Of a DNA stretch of 64,000 nucleotides, positions 41,824 through 51,172 are shown piece by piece (position 1 is the first letter of the stretch; each line of letters opens with the position of its first letter). Below the pieces are notes generated by a model that made no database searches, was not told where the DNA came from, and was given only the letters and a program-made list of their open reading frames with translations. The translations under genes were made by a program, and so were the position numbers. This DNA is from Herbaspirillum sp. AP02 (GTDB taxonomy: Bacteria > Pseudomonadota > Gammaproteobacteria > Burkholderiales > Burkholderiaceae_D), in the NCBI RefSeq assembly GCF_015767275.1, contig NZ_JADWMY010000014.1, positions 1-64,000 on the forward strand. The letters are read 5' to 3'.

Positions 41824-42936
41824 TCAGAAGCGGGTTGCCATGCCGATCCGGAAGATGGCTTGGCTACCTGTGCTGGAAGCAGACCCCGGGCCGTACAGGC
41901 CGTTGATCCAGGCCTGGGTAGTGGCGTTGTCGCCGCCTGCCTTCTGATACACGGTCTGCAGGTAGATATCGGTCCGCTTCGAGAGCCAATACTGCAGCGT
42001 CGCATTTCCCTGATGGGCGTAATTGTGCGCCAATTGCGCGTTCCCCTTCATGTACTCATAGGAGACGCCCAGGTTCCAGGCAACATCCATCTGCCAGTTG
42101 ACGCCGGCTTGATAGACGTTCACCTCGCCCTTGGTCAGGGTATTGCGGGTGTTGGTGTAGAGCAGATTGAGCTTGTAGTCGCCGATCCGGTATCGCGCAC
42201 CCAAACCCCAGTTGCGGATACCGTCGTGGCCGTTGCTCATGGTGGAATAGCGCGCATCGGTATATGCGGCTGCCAGGCCGAATGCACCACTGGCATAGTT
42301 GGTGCCGAGGCTGATGGTGCGCGATGCAGAGGTGTCTCCCGCTACCTCGCCGAGGCCATACATCCCACCGAACGTCACACCATTGAAATCCGGACTCAGA
42401 TACTTGACGGAATTGGCGACGCGAGCCAGGCCGGCCAGGCGGTCGAAGTCCGAGGCGCCGGTTGGGTTGTTCGGCACCGCCAGGGCATTGAACGGTCCCT
42501 GGCGGAATGTGTAGTACCCGCCATAGGTCAGCGCGGAATCAAAGCCGCCGAATAACAGCGAGTCGTGCATGAATTCGTACTGGTTACCGGCGGTGAGTGT
42601 GCCCCATTTGTTATCCCTCAGACCAACCAGCGATTGGCGGCCGAAGATGAGATTGTTTCCGGGCAAGGATGCGCCGGTGCTGAGATTGAACTGGCTCTCA
42701 AGCTGGAAGATGGCCGCAGTGCCTCCACCCAGGTCTTCTTGTCCCTTGATGAACAGGATGTTCGGGACGCCGATGCCGTTATCGGCCCGCAGATTGCTTT
42801 TCCCGGATTGATTGCTGACGTATGAAACCCCTGCATCCATGATGCCCGAGATGGTGACACTGCTTTGAGCCCAGGAGGCGACGGGCAGCGTAGCAAGGGC
42901 AGCAATTGCACCGAATTTCCATTTGTTGTTTTGCAT
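41824..42936 (-). CDS. OmpC-type porin
   Basis: From ATG 42936, 370 residues. A signal peptide (MQNNKWKFGAIAALATLP, cut after SWA) precedes SSVTISGIMDAGVSYV, the first strand typical of beta-proteobacterial 16-strand porins. The protein ends with phenylalanine (GMATRF), which is needed for outer-membrane assembly. It lets the cluster's substrate enter the periplasm. The first possible start (42966) adds ten residues and lacks signal-peptide form. It is co-oriented with the MFS gene and divergent from the AraC gene. Confidence 0.9.
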   Translation of the reverse strand: MQNNKWKFGAIAALATLPVASWAQSSVTISGIMDAGVSYVSNQSGKSNLRADNGIGVPNILFIKGQEDLGGGTAAIFQLESQFNLSTGASLPGNNLIFGRQSLVGLRDNKWGTLTAGNQYEFMHDSLLFGGFDSALTYGGYYTFRQGPFNALAVPNNPTGASDFDRLAGLARVANSVKYLSPDFNGVTFGGMYGLGEVAGDTSASRTISLGTNYASGAFGLAAAYTDARYSTMSNGHDGIRNWGLGARYRIGDYKLNLLYTNTRNTLTKGEVNVYQAGVNWQMDVAWNLGVSYEYMKGNAQLAHNYAHQGNATLQYWLSKRTDIYLQTVYQKAGGDNATTQAWINGLYGPGSASSTGSQAIFRIGMATRF

Positions 42937-43324
42937 GTCTCTCTTTCCTCTTTCAGAAGGACGCACGACGCCCTATCGGCCAAGTGCGACATTCCATTTC
43001 GTTGTTATGGTTGTAGCTCGCCGTCAAAGACGACGATGCATCTGGCGCTGAGCGCCGCGTGGTGAAGTGGGCAAGGTCTCCGATGAACTGCGTTTAGGAG
43101 CTGCATTAATGAGCTACATTTATGAGCAGCTTTTTGTGTTGATGCGAGCAAACTATTTCTGTCTCCCATTTCCCGGTGGGAGTAGCGTTAATCTATTCCT
43201 TTACGATTCCCCATCTTGCTTCAGTCCGCGCTAGAATTTGACTAATAAGGCGACATCAGCGGCGGACTCATTTCGCCCACCAGCTGAAAACAAAAACAGC
43301 GCCGCGACGACCAAGGAGACAGCC

Positions 43325-44269
43325 ATTTTTATCCGCACCTTCTCTACCGCTGAGAGTCCGTCCCGTGAGGGAGCTCGACTGTTCGAAAGGCAGATGGCCA
43401 GCCTTTTTTCGATCGGCCTGTCACTAGACTCCGGAAAAGACGAGCCCTTGAGCACCCAGATGCAAGCCTATTGCGGCAGAAGCCTGCAATTTGCGTCCAT
43501 CCGCTTTTCTCCCCATGAGACGTCCGCACCGGCGACACATAAAGACACCCGCCGGTGGCTGGTGACTGTCCAGAAGGAAGGCGAGGCGCATGTTTCCCAA
43601 GGCGGGCGCAGCGCCCGTGTACGGCCTGGAGACATGGTGCTTATCGACCTGGCATCCCCCTTCCACATCGAAACCGGGCATATGGTGACGCACTCGACCT
43701 ATGTGGATTCGGAGCTGTTGCGCAGGGTGGTTCCCGATGCGCATCTACGCACGGCCAGGCGAATCGAGACGGCCGGTGGCCCGGGGGCAATCTTCCGGGC
43801 AATGAATGACGAGATGTTCGGCATGGCATCGGATCTCGATGAAAATACGGCCGCTCGTATTGCGCAAGCCCTTCCGTACACACTTGCGGTTGCGCTTTCC
43901 CTCTGCGACAAGGAAATGACGGCCCTACCCTCCAAGCTGCACGTTTTTCACCTTGAGCGCATCCGTGCGTTTGTTCGTGACAACCTGCACGATTCGTCGC
44001 TGGATGCGGAGATGATTTCGCAGGCGGTCAACCTGTCGACGCGGCACATCTATCAGCTCTTTACCGCGGAACAGACATCGCTGATGAAGTGGGTGTGGTC
44101 CGAGCGTCTCGAGCGATGCCGTGAAGACCTGGTATCGCGCCAACTCTCGAACCGGCCCATCGGGGAGGTGGCTTATGGGTGGGGCTTCAGCGATGTTGCC
44201 CACTTCAGCCGTGCCTTCAAGGAGAAGTTCGACATGACTCCTCGGGAGTACAGGAAGGTGCACGGCTAA
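43325..44269 (+). CDS. AraC-family transcriptional regulator
   Basis: The C-terminal two-helix-turn-helix domain is complete (ISQAVNLSTRHIYQLFTAEQ, then PIGEVAYGWGFSDVAHFSR). The N-terminal ligand-binding cupin (HETSAPATHKDTRRW onwards) belongs to the AraC_binding_2 type. Start is uncertain: AAGGAG lies six bases before ATT 43325, in frame and at the domain's natural start (IFIRTFSTAES); ATG 43394 is the nearest normal codon and would cut part of the domain, and TTG 43238 lies further upstream. It is divergent from the porin and probably controls the porin-MFS-CMD transcript. Confidence 0.8.
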   Translation: MFIRTFSTAESPSREGARLFERQMASLFSIGLSLDSGKDEPLSTQMQAYCGRSLQFASIRFSPHETSAPATHKDTRRWLVTVQKEGEAHVSQGGRSARVRPGDMVLIDLASPFHIETGHMVTHSTYVDSELLRRVVPDAHLRTARRIETAGGPGAIFRAMNDEMFGMASDLDENTAARIAQALPYTLAVALSLCDKEMTALPSKLHVFHLERIRAFVRDNLHDSSLDAEMISQAVNLSTRHIYQLFTAEQTSLMKWVWSERLERCREDLVSRQLSNRPIGEVAYGWGFSDVAHFSRAFKEKFDMTPREYRKVHG

Positions 44270-44299
44270 GCCCTGCATGGATGCGGCAGGGCCATGTGG

Positions 44300-44336
44300 C
44301 GAGGCCCCAATCCGCAGCCAACGGATTGGGGCCTCG
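44300..44336. terminator. Bidirectional terminator hairpin
   Basis: CGAGGCCCCAATCC and GGATTGGGGCCTCG form a perfect 14-bp stem with a nine-base loop between convergent genes. Confidence 0.85.
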
Positions 44337-44370
44337 GCCGTCAGGAGCTGCCTGACTCTTGACTCCTGAT

Positions 44371-45147
44371 TCAGCTCAGCAGGAATTGCCCGACAACTTC
44401 CGTGAATTCGGCAGCGGCTTCAACATTGCTGATATGACCCGCCGGCAGCGCCACAAATCTGGCGCCCGCAATGCCTTCGGCGACCTTTGCACAAATCTCC
44501 GGCTTCACGGCGGCATCCCTCTCACCGGCCACGACCAGCGTGGGTACTGATATCTCCTGCAGTCTCGCTACGTGGTTCATTCCCTTGATGGCATCGACTG
44601 CCTCAAAGTACCCCGCCTGAGTGGTACCTCGTACAAGGGATTCAATCCACTTCACGGTCAGCGGCGCACGGGCGCGATAGTCATCATCGAACCAGCGCTC
44701 TATCGTCGAACGTACATGCTGCTCGGCGCCGACCTCGCGGTAACTCCTTTGACGCTCATTCCATAGCGCCACCAGGGGTTCAGGAGTGACCGCGCCGGCG
44801 TTGGCAAGGACGAGCTTTCGGATTCGCTCCGGAAATTCCAGTGCAAAAGCCTGTGCAAGCATTGCGCCAAGCGACACGCCGACCAGTGAGACCTGGTCAA
44901 CACCCGCCCTCGTCAGAGTGACAGCCAGTTGCCGCGCGAAGTCCGTGAGTGTTGGCGCCCCCCCGAGTGGCTTACTGAAGCCGTGTCCAGGCAGGTCAAC
45001 CAGAACCAGCCGGAACGACTTTGACCAGACTGGCACTTGCAGGCGCCAGATATCGCGATTCGCACAAATGGGATGCAGCAAGACGACCGCGTGACGTTCA
45101 TCCTTGCCGAGTGACTCGGCTGCAAGTGGGACAATTTCAGCGTTCAT
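44371..45147 (-). CDS. Alpha/beta hydrolase (3-oxoadipate enol-lactonase-like)
   Basis: This 258-residue protein has the catalytic triad of the alpha/beta fold: nucleophile serine in GVSLGA near residue 91, Asp in AGERDAA near 210 and His in LPAGHISN near 238. PcaD-like enzymes hydrolyse 3-oxoadipate enol-lactone to 3-oxoadipate. The context of extradiol cleavage also allows a C-C or lactone hydrolase role. Its start lies one base from the LigB-type gene's stop, so they are co-transcribed and probably translationally coupled. Confidence 0.75.
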   Translation of the reverse strand: MNAEIVPLAAESLGKDERHAVVLLHPICANRDIWRLQVPVWSKSFRLVLVDLPGHGFSKPLGGAPTLTDFARQLAVTLTRAGVDQVSLVGVSLGAMLAQAFALEFPERIRKLVLANAGAVTPEPLVALWNERQRSYREVGAEQHVRSTIERWFDDDYRARAPLTVKWIESLVRGTTQAGYFEAVDAIKGMNHVARLQEISVPTLVVAGERDAAVKPEICAKVAEGIAGARFVALPAGHISNVEAAAEFTEVVGQFLLS

Positions 45148-45148
45148 C

Positions 45149-45976
45149 TCAGCCTTTCACTTTCCACTGGGCCAGACCAATCCCTGTGTACCATTTTGAG
45201 ACTGCCTTGTAGTAGAGCGACTCGAACTGGGCGCCGGCTGCCGCACCATGGCCAATCAACCAGTTGCGGATTTCTTCCGCACCATTTCCTGCAGCAGCGA
45301 CATGGCTTGTCGCGTGCTCAACAATCGTATCCGTATTACCGCTGCCCAGGTTGGCCAGGAACTGACGGTCAAATTCCTCGTTGACCATGCCCATTCGCGG
45401 CGTGGCGATATCGTGGCTGATGCCACCGGTTGCAAGAATCGCGATGCGCTTGCTGGCGTCAAAGCGGGTGATCGCCTTGCGAAGGAACTTGCCCCAGTCG
45501 ACGCATCGGCGCATCGTGGGTAAGGGTGGCTGGACACAGTTCACCAGTAAGGGAACGATTTGCACATGAGGTACCAAACCGGCCAACAGCAGCGGGGTCA
45601 GCGCGCCGTGGTCAAGCACCAGCTCGATCGAGAAGGACGGGTCAAATCCGTTTTGTAGCGCTTCACCCAGGAGGTGCGCGCCCAACGCCGCATTCCCCGG
45701 CAGGACTTGCTTCTCGGCCTTCAGCCAGTGTTCCACAGGCGTCTGGTAGCTTTCGGCGGCACCGATGCAAAACGCAGGGAAGTTGTTGAAAAAGAAGTTG
45801 TGGACATGGTCATCGGAGATGACGATGACTGTATCGGGCCGCGACTCGGCGATACGCCGCCCCATATCCTTGAACGCCGCGAAAATCGCGTCCCGGTCTT
45901 CACCGGGGATGGCATCCGGAAAATTCAGCATGACGGGCGTGTGGCTCGCCGCATAGATTCCTACGAGTTCAGCCAT
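45149..45976 (-). CDS. Class III extradiol ring-cleavage dioxygenase, LigB-like large subunit
   Basis: This 275-residue protein has the LigB ligands: His12 (ASHTPV), His57/His59 (DDHVHNFF), the catalytic His188 in GGISHD, and Glu in AEEIRNW near 234. It holds non-haem Fe(II) and opens a catechol-type ring next to the two hydroxyls, as protocatechuate 4,5-dioxygenase does. The small LigA-type subunit is encoded just before it and overlaps by 8 bases. Ring substrate (protocatechuate, gallate or a side-chain catechol) is not decided by the sequence. Confidence 0.85.
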   Translation of the reverse strand: MAELVGIYAASHTPVMLNFPDAIPGEDRDAIFAAFKDMGRRIAESRPDTVIVISDDHVHNFFFNNFPAFCIGAAESYQTPVEHWLKAEKQVLPGNAALGAHLLGEALQNGFDPSFSIELVLDHGALTPLLLAGLVPHVQIVPLLVNCVQPPLPTMRRCVDWGKFLRKAITRFDASKRIAILATGGISHDIATPRMGMVNEEFDRQFLANLGSGNTDTIVEHATSHVAAAGNGAEEIRNWLIGHGAAAGAQFESLYYKAVSKWYTGIGLAQWKVKG

Positions 45977-46274
45977 TCTTTTGCCCTCCAGCGACGGCCT
46001 TCAGTGAGGCAAGGAATTCCTGTTCTGAAATGCGCAATCCCAGGCAGTGCGCCCTTAACAGATAGGGATTGGCTCCAGCCAGATACATGCTGCCAATATC
46101 ATTGTCTCGAACTGCTACCCGAAGATTTTCCGGCATGGGAACCGTCGACAGATACTCGTTCGGAGATGCCAGATAGCGCTTGAGCTGCCCATCGTTGTGA
46201 TGGACCTCGAACAGCACCTTGTTCAACCAGTAGGCAGATTGCGATGGGATCTGCTGGACCCAGTTTCCGCTCAT
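45969..46274 (-). CDS. LigA-like small subunit of extradiol dioxygenase
   Basis: This 101-residue protein starts at ATG 46274, which overlaps the stop of the upstream hydrolase (ATGA). It resembles the protocatechuate 4,5-dioxygenase alpha chain: helical, with AGANPYLLRAHCLGLRISEQEF, the LigA-type segment that lids the active site. The open frame to 46313 is longer but the overlapping start is preferred. It is co-transcribed with the large subunit. Confidence 0.8.
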   Translation of the reverse strand: MSGNWVQQIPSQSAYWLNKVLFEVHHNDGQLKRYLASPNEYLSTVPMPENLRVAVRDNDIGSMYLAGANPYLLRAHCLGLRISEQEFLASLKAVAGGQKNG

Positions 46275-47434
46275 GCGGCCCCCACCTGGTTTTTGACGTG
46301 GGTGGACAGCCACTGGACGATCGTTGGCAGCGTCTGCGGCGTATTTCCCATGTGTCCGCCCGGGAACAGGCGAACGGCCTTGGGAGTGCCACGCTCGATC
46401 AGGAGATGCAGGTCAGCGATGGGACACTGCTTGTCTTCTTTGCCGTTCACCAGCAGCATCGGCGCGCTGGGTTGGTCGAGCAGCCCCTGGTCGACCAGAG
46501 AAAGGCGCTTGAAGCCGTCAATGTATTCCTGGTCGGTAGACACGCCCAGCATGCGCTGACGCGTTTCGACAAGCTCCATCAGGTAGCTGTCGGGGTAACG
46601 GGAGGATTCGACCCACTCTGGCTGGAACATATAGTGGGCACCACCGCCCCAGTTCACAGCGGCCGCAATGCGTTCCGGGTGCACGTGTGCCAGTTTAGTG
46701 GCCCAGTAGCCGCCGAACGAGCGCCCCAGGATACCGACCTTTGCGCCGTCCAGGTCACTCTGACGACTGGCCCACTCGAATACGGGCAGGAACTGGCGCT
46801 CTGCATCCTGAACACCCTTCACTGGTGACTCGCCAGTGCCTGCATTGTCCATGGCGATGGTCGCCACGCCAGCAGCCAGGAAGGCATTGCATGCGGCGGT
46901 CATCTGTTCTTTCCACGCATCCACCCCGCCCCACATGACAACGACAGGCGGGCGCTCCACACCTTTGGGACGACGGATCAGGAACACAATTTCCTTGCCT
47001 TCACCGCTGCGGCCTTCGAAGGGAATGGTGACGCGCTGCACCGGATTATCCCAATACGAACCCGCCAGGACATAGGTCTCGCGCTCTGCGCGTGCACAAC
47101 GCTCCTTGTCAGGATGATTCGGGCAAGGGAATCGACCCATGAAATAGAAGCCGCTTGCCTTCATGTAGAGCGCGGCGGCTTCGGCGTCGTTGGCGCTTTC
47201 ACGGGCGCGGTCCGCCAGAGCGCGTGTTTCGTCACCGGCCTTGCCCCAGACTGCCGCCCACGATGCGCCATCCAGACCCTGAAGGGAGTCAATGAGACGC
47301 TCACCGTCTTCCTTCGACACCAGATTCATCGGGTGCACCTTGGCGGCCAGCTTACCCAGCATCCATTGCCTGGCTTCGGCCAGGGTCTTGGGGCGGCCCT
47401 GCACGGCGCCGGCATTCTCTACGTTCTCGCTCAA
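46271..47434 (-). CDS. Alpha/beta hydrolase (C-C or ester hydrolase type)
   Basis: This 387-residue protein is larger than simple hydrolases, with a helical cap of about 130 residues at the N-terminus. The nucleophile motif is GRSFGG near residue 246; Asp lies in the VNGKEDKQCP region and His in FPGGHMG near 365. It resembles the 2,6-dihydroxypseudooxynicotine hydrolase/DUF1100-like group, which cleaves C-C bonds of ring-derived ketones. It heads the minus-strand operon with LigA/LigB and the PcaD-like enzyme. The 271 bp to the divergent monooxygenase gene (47706) should contain both promoters. Confidence 0.75.
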   Translation of the reverse strand: MSENVENAGAVQGRPKTLAEARQWMLGKLAAKVHPMNLVSKEDGERLIDSLQGLDGASWAAVWGKAGDETRALADRARESANDAEAAALYMKASGFYFMGRFPCPNHPDKERCARAERETYVLAGSYWDNPVQRVTIPFEGRSGEGKEIVFLIRRPKGVERPPVVVMWGGVDAWKEQMTAACNAFLAAGVATIAMDNAGTGESPVKGVQDAERQFLPVFEWASRQSDLDGAKVGILGRSFGGYWATKLAHVHPERIAAAVNWGGGAHYMFQPEWVESSRYPDSYLMELVETRQRMLGVSTDQEYIDGFKRLSLVDQGLLDQPSAPMLLVNGKEDKQCPIADLHLLIERGTPKAVRLFPGGHMGNTPQTLPTIVQWLSTHVKNQVGAA

Positions 47435-47705
47435 TTCGTCACCTTTGTCAGTTGCAAGCCCTTATCGGTGTGGGCCCGGGACTGATATCGTAGGCGCGCG
47501 CAAGCCCGCCACTTTGCCCCCTGTGCTGCGCCTTTTGACCCTCAGCGCAGCATCGCTATCTGCCTCCTTCGCTCCGAGACAAATTGCACGGCCAGTTCAG
47601 GCAAATTTCATCCATGCATACCGCTACGCTGCCAGGGTGGATAACATTCTGGCCTTTCGTATCGACTGCGGTCGTGCTGGGTCCGGTAACTGGAGACTCG
47701 TGTAG

Positions 47706-48827
47706 ATGCAACAGAAGAAGATTCTTATCGTGGGTGGCGGGGTTGGCGGGATGTCTGCCGCCATATCACTGGCCAGGTTCGGTCACCAAGTGGAGCTCAT
47801 TGATCTTGACCCGGAATGGCGTGTCTACGGCGCCGGCATCACGATTACCGGCCCTACACTGCGGGCATTCAAAGCGCTAGGCGTGCTACCCGACATTGAA
47901 GCGCAGGCCTACACCGGCACCGGCATTCAGGTGTGCTCTACCGACGGTGCGCGTCTGGCAGTATTGCCCACCCCCGTACGACCAGAAGATGGCATTCCCG
48001 GCTGTGGCGGCATCATGCGGCCGGTACTGCACAAGATTCTGTCGGCCAGAGTCCTGGCGGCTGGCGTGAATGTGCGTCTTGGCCTGTCGGTTGAGAAGTT
48101 CGACCAAGGCCCAGACCAGGTCGATGTAGAACTGACCGACGGCACCAGGTCTGGCTATGACCTGGTGATCGGCGCGGACGGACTTTTCTCACGTGTCCGG
48201 AGCCTGCTCTTCCTCGACTCGCCCACTCCTGAGTACACCGGTCAAAGCGCCTGGCGCGCCCAACTGCCGCGCCCTCCTGAAATTGACCGGCGCCATTTCT
48301 TCCTGGGCGGCCCGTATAAGGTCGGTTTGACCCCCGTATCCAACGAGCGGATGTACATGTTTCTCCTGGAAAACGCCAAGGAAAAACGTCGGCTCCCGGA
48401 AGAGTCCCTTCCTGAAGAACTGGAACGTCTGACTCGCTCCTATGGCGGCATCATCCGCGAAATCGGCAAATCTCTGAGCGCGGAGAACACCATCGTCCAT
48501 CGGCCGTTGGAAGCCTTTTTACTGCCGGGCCCATGGTTCAAGGGGCGAGTTCTTCTCATCGGCGATGCCGCCCATCCGACGACGCCTCAATTGGCGTCCG
48601 GTGCGGGTCTGGCGGCGGAAGATGCCTTGGTACTGGCTGAAGAATTTGGCGACGGCCAGGATATCGACCGCGCGTTGATGCGCTACATGTCCCGGCGCTA
48701 TGAGCGCTGCCTGCTGGTGGTGCAGAACTCACTGGAGATTGGGCGACGCGAACAGGCCGGTCGGCCGATCGCCGAGCAAACCGTGCTTGTCGAACAATCC
48801 CTGAAGGTCCTGGCAGAGCCGATCTGA
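47706..48827 (+). CDS. FAD-dependent aromatic monooxygenase
   Basis: This 373-residue group A flavoprotein hydroxylase has the FAD-binding GGGVGGMSAA at residues 10-19, DG motif IGADGLFSRVRS near 158 and GDAAHPTTP near 283. It inserts one oxygen into a phenolic ring with NAD(P)H. Divergent from the hydrolase/LigAB operon, it likely prepares the catechol-type substrate for ring cleavage. The following Rieske oxygenase gene is 140 bp away. Confidence 0.85.
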   Translation: MQQKKILIVGGGVGGMSAAISLARFGHQVELIDLDPEWRVYGAGITITGPTLRAFKALGVLPDIEAQAYTGTGIQVCSTDGARLAVLPTPVRPEDGIPGCGGIMRPVLHKILSARVLAAGVNVRLGLSVEKFDQGPDQVDVELTDGTRSGYDLVIGADGLFSRVRSLLFLDSPTPEYTGQSAWRAQLPRPPEIDRRHFFLGGPYKVGLTPVSNERMYMFLLENAKEKRRLPEESLPEELERLTRSYGGIIREIGKSLSAENTIVHRPLEAFLLPGPWFKGRVLLIGDAAHPTTPQLASGAGLAAEDALVLAEEFGDGQDIDRALMRYMSRRYERCLLVVQNSLEIGRREQAGRPIAEQTVLVEQSLKVLAEPI

Positions 48828-48967
48828 CGCCGCCTCTTGGAGCAGCATAGCGTTTCCGTGCACGGCAAAATCGGGCAAGTCCTGCTTCGCATAGAGACAA
48901 AATCTTGCAGGCAAGAAGACTAATATCGGAATTTGCACCTAGCAATTACTACAAAGTGGAGACCAGC

Positions 48968-50122
48968 ATGACACAGCCATCTCACGACATCATCCGCGGC
49001 GCACAAGTCGCCATGAGCCGCCTCGCCGACCGCAACACCCCGTTCATCTTCAACGAATGGTATGTCGCAGCCTTCAGCGATGAAGTAGGTCGTTTTCTGC
49101 TCAAACGCACCCTGCTCGGCAAACGCGTGATCCTGTACCGCACCGAAGCTGGCAATCCGGTCGTCATGGACGACCGTTGCGTGCACCGTTCCTATCCTCT
49201 GTCAGCGGGCCAGTTGGACGGTGATACCGTCGTCTGCGGCTACCATGGCCTGCGCTATGACCCATCCGGTGACTGCATCGAAGCCCCTGCAGTTGCAAAA
49301 TGCCCGAAGAACATCGGCGTGCGTACCTATCCGCTTGCGGAGCGTGGCCCGGTCATCTGGATCTGGATGGGTGACCCTGCTCTGGCTGATGAATCCAAGG
49401 TTCCGGCGCTGCCCTGGATGGTGGATAGTGAATGGGCAGGCGCCAAGGGCTACTACGACCTGAAGTCCAGTTACGTCTATTTGCACGAGAATCTGCTGGA
49501 TACCTCGCACCTGAGCTACATGCATGCGAACACCATCGGTTCACCCGACTATGTGAAAGCACCGACCACATCCGAGATGGGTGAAGGCAGGTTTTCCTTG
49601 GTACGCACGGTGTCGCCGACCAAACTGCCACCGGTCTGGGGAAAGCCGACAGGACTGGACGGCGTTCCAACCGCATCGCGCATCGTTCGCAATGAATTCC
49701 TGACGCCTGCGCTCTACGAGGTGACAACACGCTTGTACGATTCGGCACTTGCGGAAGGAGAACGTCCGGAATTCCTCATCAAGGTCGCTCACATGGCCAC
49801 ACCTGCCACGCACAACACCACCCACTACTTCATCTATTTGGGCCGTGACTTTGCCCAGACCGATGAGGCAGCGACGCAATTCATGGCCACGAATTTCTTC
49901 AAGGCATTCGATGAAGACGTGGTCGGCCTGAGCTTGCTCGAAGAAGTGATCGCAGAACAGGGGGACGACCTCTACGAGATTTCCATCGCCAGCGATGCGC
50001 TCGGCGTGGCCATGCGGCGCTATCTCAAAGGACGTGCCGACCAGGAAGCCAAGGATAAGGAAAACGCTCCGCCATCGACCGGTTCCGGCTTCCCCCAGAC
50101 GGTGATGATGCAGCAGTCCTGA
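48968..50122 (+). CDS. Rieske-type aromatic oxygenase (VanA/phthalate family)
   Basis: From ATG 48968, 384 residues; earlier in-frame codons are not supported. The Rieske [2Fe-2S] site CVHRSYPLSAGQLDGDTVVCGYHG has the C-x-H...C-x-x-H layout, and the mononuclear iron site is DTSHLSYMH. The family includes vanillate O-demethylase and other alpha-only oxygenases. Its partner reductase follows 26 bp downstream. It may remove a methoxy group or hydroxylate the ring of a lignin-type aromatic acid. Confidence 0.85.
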   Translation: MTQPSHDIIRGAQVAMSRLADRNTPFIFNEWYVAAFSDEVGRFLLKRTLLGKRVILYRTEAGNPVVMDDRCVHRSYPLSAGQLDGDTVVCGYHGLRYDPSGDCIEAPAVAKCPKNIGVRTYPLAERGPVIWIWMGDPALADESKVPALPWMVDSEWAGAKGYYDLKSSYVYLHENLLDTSHLSYMHANTIGSPDYVKAPTTSEMGEGRFSLVRTVSPTKLPPVWGKPTGLDGVPTASRIVRNEFLTPALYEVTTRLYDSALAEGERPEFLIKVAHMATPATHNTTHYFIYLGRDFAQTDEAATQFMATNFFKAFDEDVVGLSLLEEVIAEQGDDLYEISIASDALGVAMRRYLKGRADQEAKDKENAPPSTGSGFPQTVMMQQS

Positions 50123-50148
50123 ATCCAGAAGTCAGCAGGAATGAGAAT

Positions 50149-51120
50149 ATGAAGCTCGATGTAGGCAGTAACTTGTGGATGACCATGACCGTATCGGCCA
50201 AGGTCCTGGAAGCTGATGGAATCTATTCGTTCAAGTTCAGAGTGGCCAGTGGTGAGGCGTTGCCCCGCTTCACTGCCGGTTCGCACATTGATGTCGAAGT
50301 CGCTCCCAACCTGATCCGCCAATATTCGCTGTGTAACGTGGCAGGACAAGAGAGCGAGTACGAAATTGCCGTGCTTCTGACAGAACCGTCCCGTGGCGGC
50401 TCCAGGGGCATGCATGCGATTGAAGTCGGCCAATCGATCCGTATCAGTGCGCCCCGAAACAACTTCAACCTGGTACCCAGCACCGGTCGGTCGATTTTGG
50501 TGGCCGGTGGCGTGGGCATCACGCCCATATTGTCCATGGCAGAGGAGTTACACGCCCAATCCAGAGCATTCGAACTTCATTTCAGCGCCCGGTCACCCAC
50601 TCGCGCAGCGTTTCGCCAGCGTCTTGCCGAACGCTCCTTTGCCAAAGACGTGCGGTTCTACTTCGATAACGAAGGTCAGAAGCTCGACCTGGCTGACATC
50701 GCCAGGTCTCGTCAACCCGATGACCACCTTTACGTGTGCGGGCCGACCGGGTTCATGGATTTCGTCTTGGGCGAATCGGAACGGCTGGGCTGGAAAAAAG
50801 AACAGCTCCACAAGGAGTATTTTTCCCCACCGTCGGTCGAGGAAAAGAGCGGCGCTAGCTTTGACGTCAAGATTGCAAGCACCGGCGATGTCTTCCACAT
50901 CCCTGAAGACAAGTCAGTCGTTCAGGTATTGGCAGAAAATGGCATCGAAATTCCTACTTCCTGCGAGCAAGGGATATGCGGGACATGCATCACCCGCGTC
51001 CTGAGCGGCAGCATCGACCACCGCGATTTCATTCTCAGCGACGAAGAAAAGCGCCGCATGGACCAATTCACGCCATGCTGTTCCAGAGCGGCTTGCCAGG
51101 TGATTGAACTGGATTTGTAG
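50149..51120 (+). CDS. VanB-type oxygenase reductase (FNR plus plant-type ferredoxin)
   Basis: This 323-residue protein has domains in the phthalate-dioxygenase-reductase order: flavin-binding RQYSLCN near 63, NAD-binding VAGGVGITP near 118, and a C-terminal [2Fe-2S] domain with CEQGICGTC followed by a fourth cysteine (FTPCCSRA). It passes electrons from NAD(P)H to the adjacent Rieske oxygenase; the 26-bp spacing indicates one operon. GGAATGAGAAT precedes the ATG. Confidence 0.9.
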   Translation: MKLDVGSNLWMTMTVSAKVLEADGIYSFKFRVASGEALPRFTAGSHIDVEVAPNLIRQYSLCNVAGQESEYEIAVLLTEPSRGGSRGMHAIEVGQSIRISAPRNNFNLVPSTGRSILVAGGVGITPILSMAEELHAQSRAFELHFSARSPTRAAFRQRLAERSFAKDVRFYFDNEGQKLDLADIARSRQPDDHLYVCGPTGFMDFVLGESERLGWKKEQLHKEYFSPPSVEEKSGASFDVKIASTGDVFHIPEDKSVVQVLAENGIEIPTSCEQGICGTCITRVLSGSIDHRDFILSDEEKRRMDQFTPCCSRAACQVIELDL

Positions 51121-51172
51121 TTACCCGTCATGGGCGCCGTGGCCTGCCACGGTTGCTGATGGGGGAATGCAA

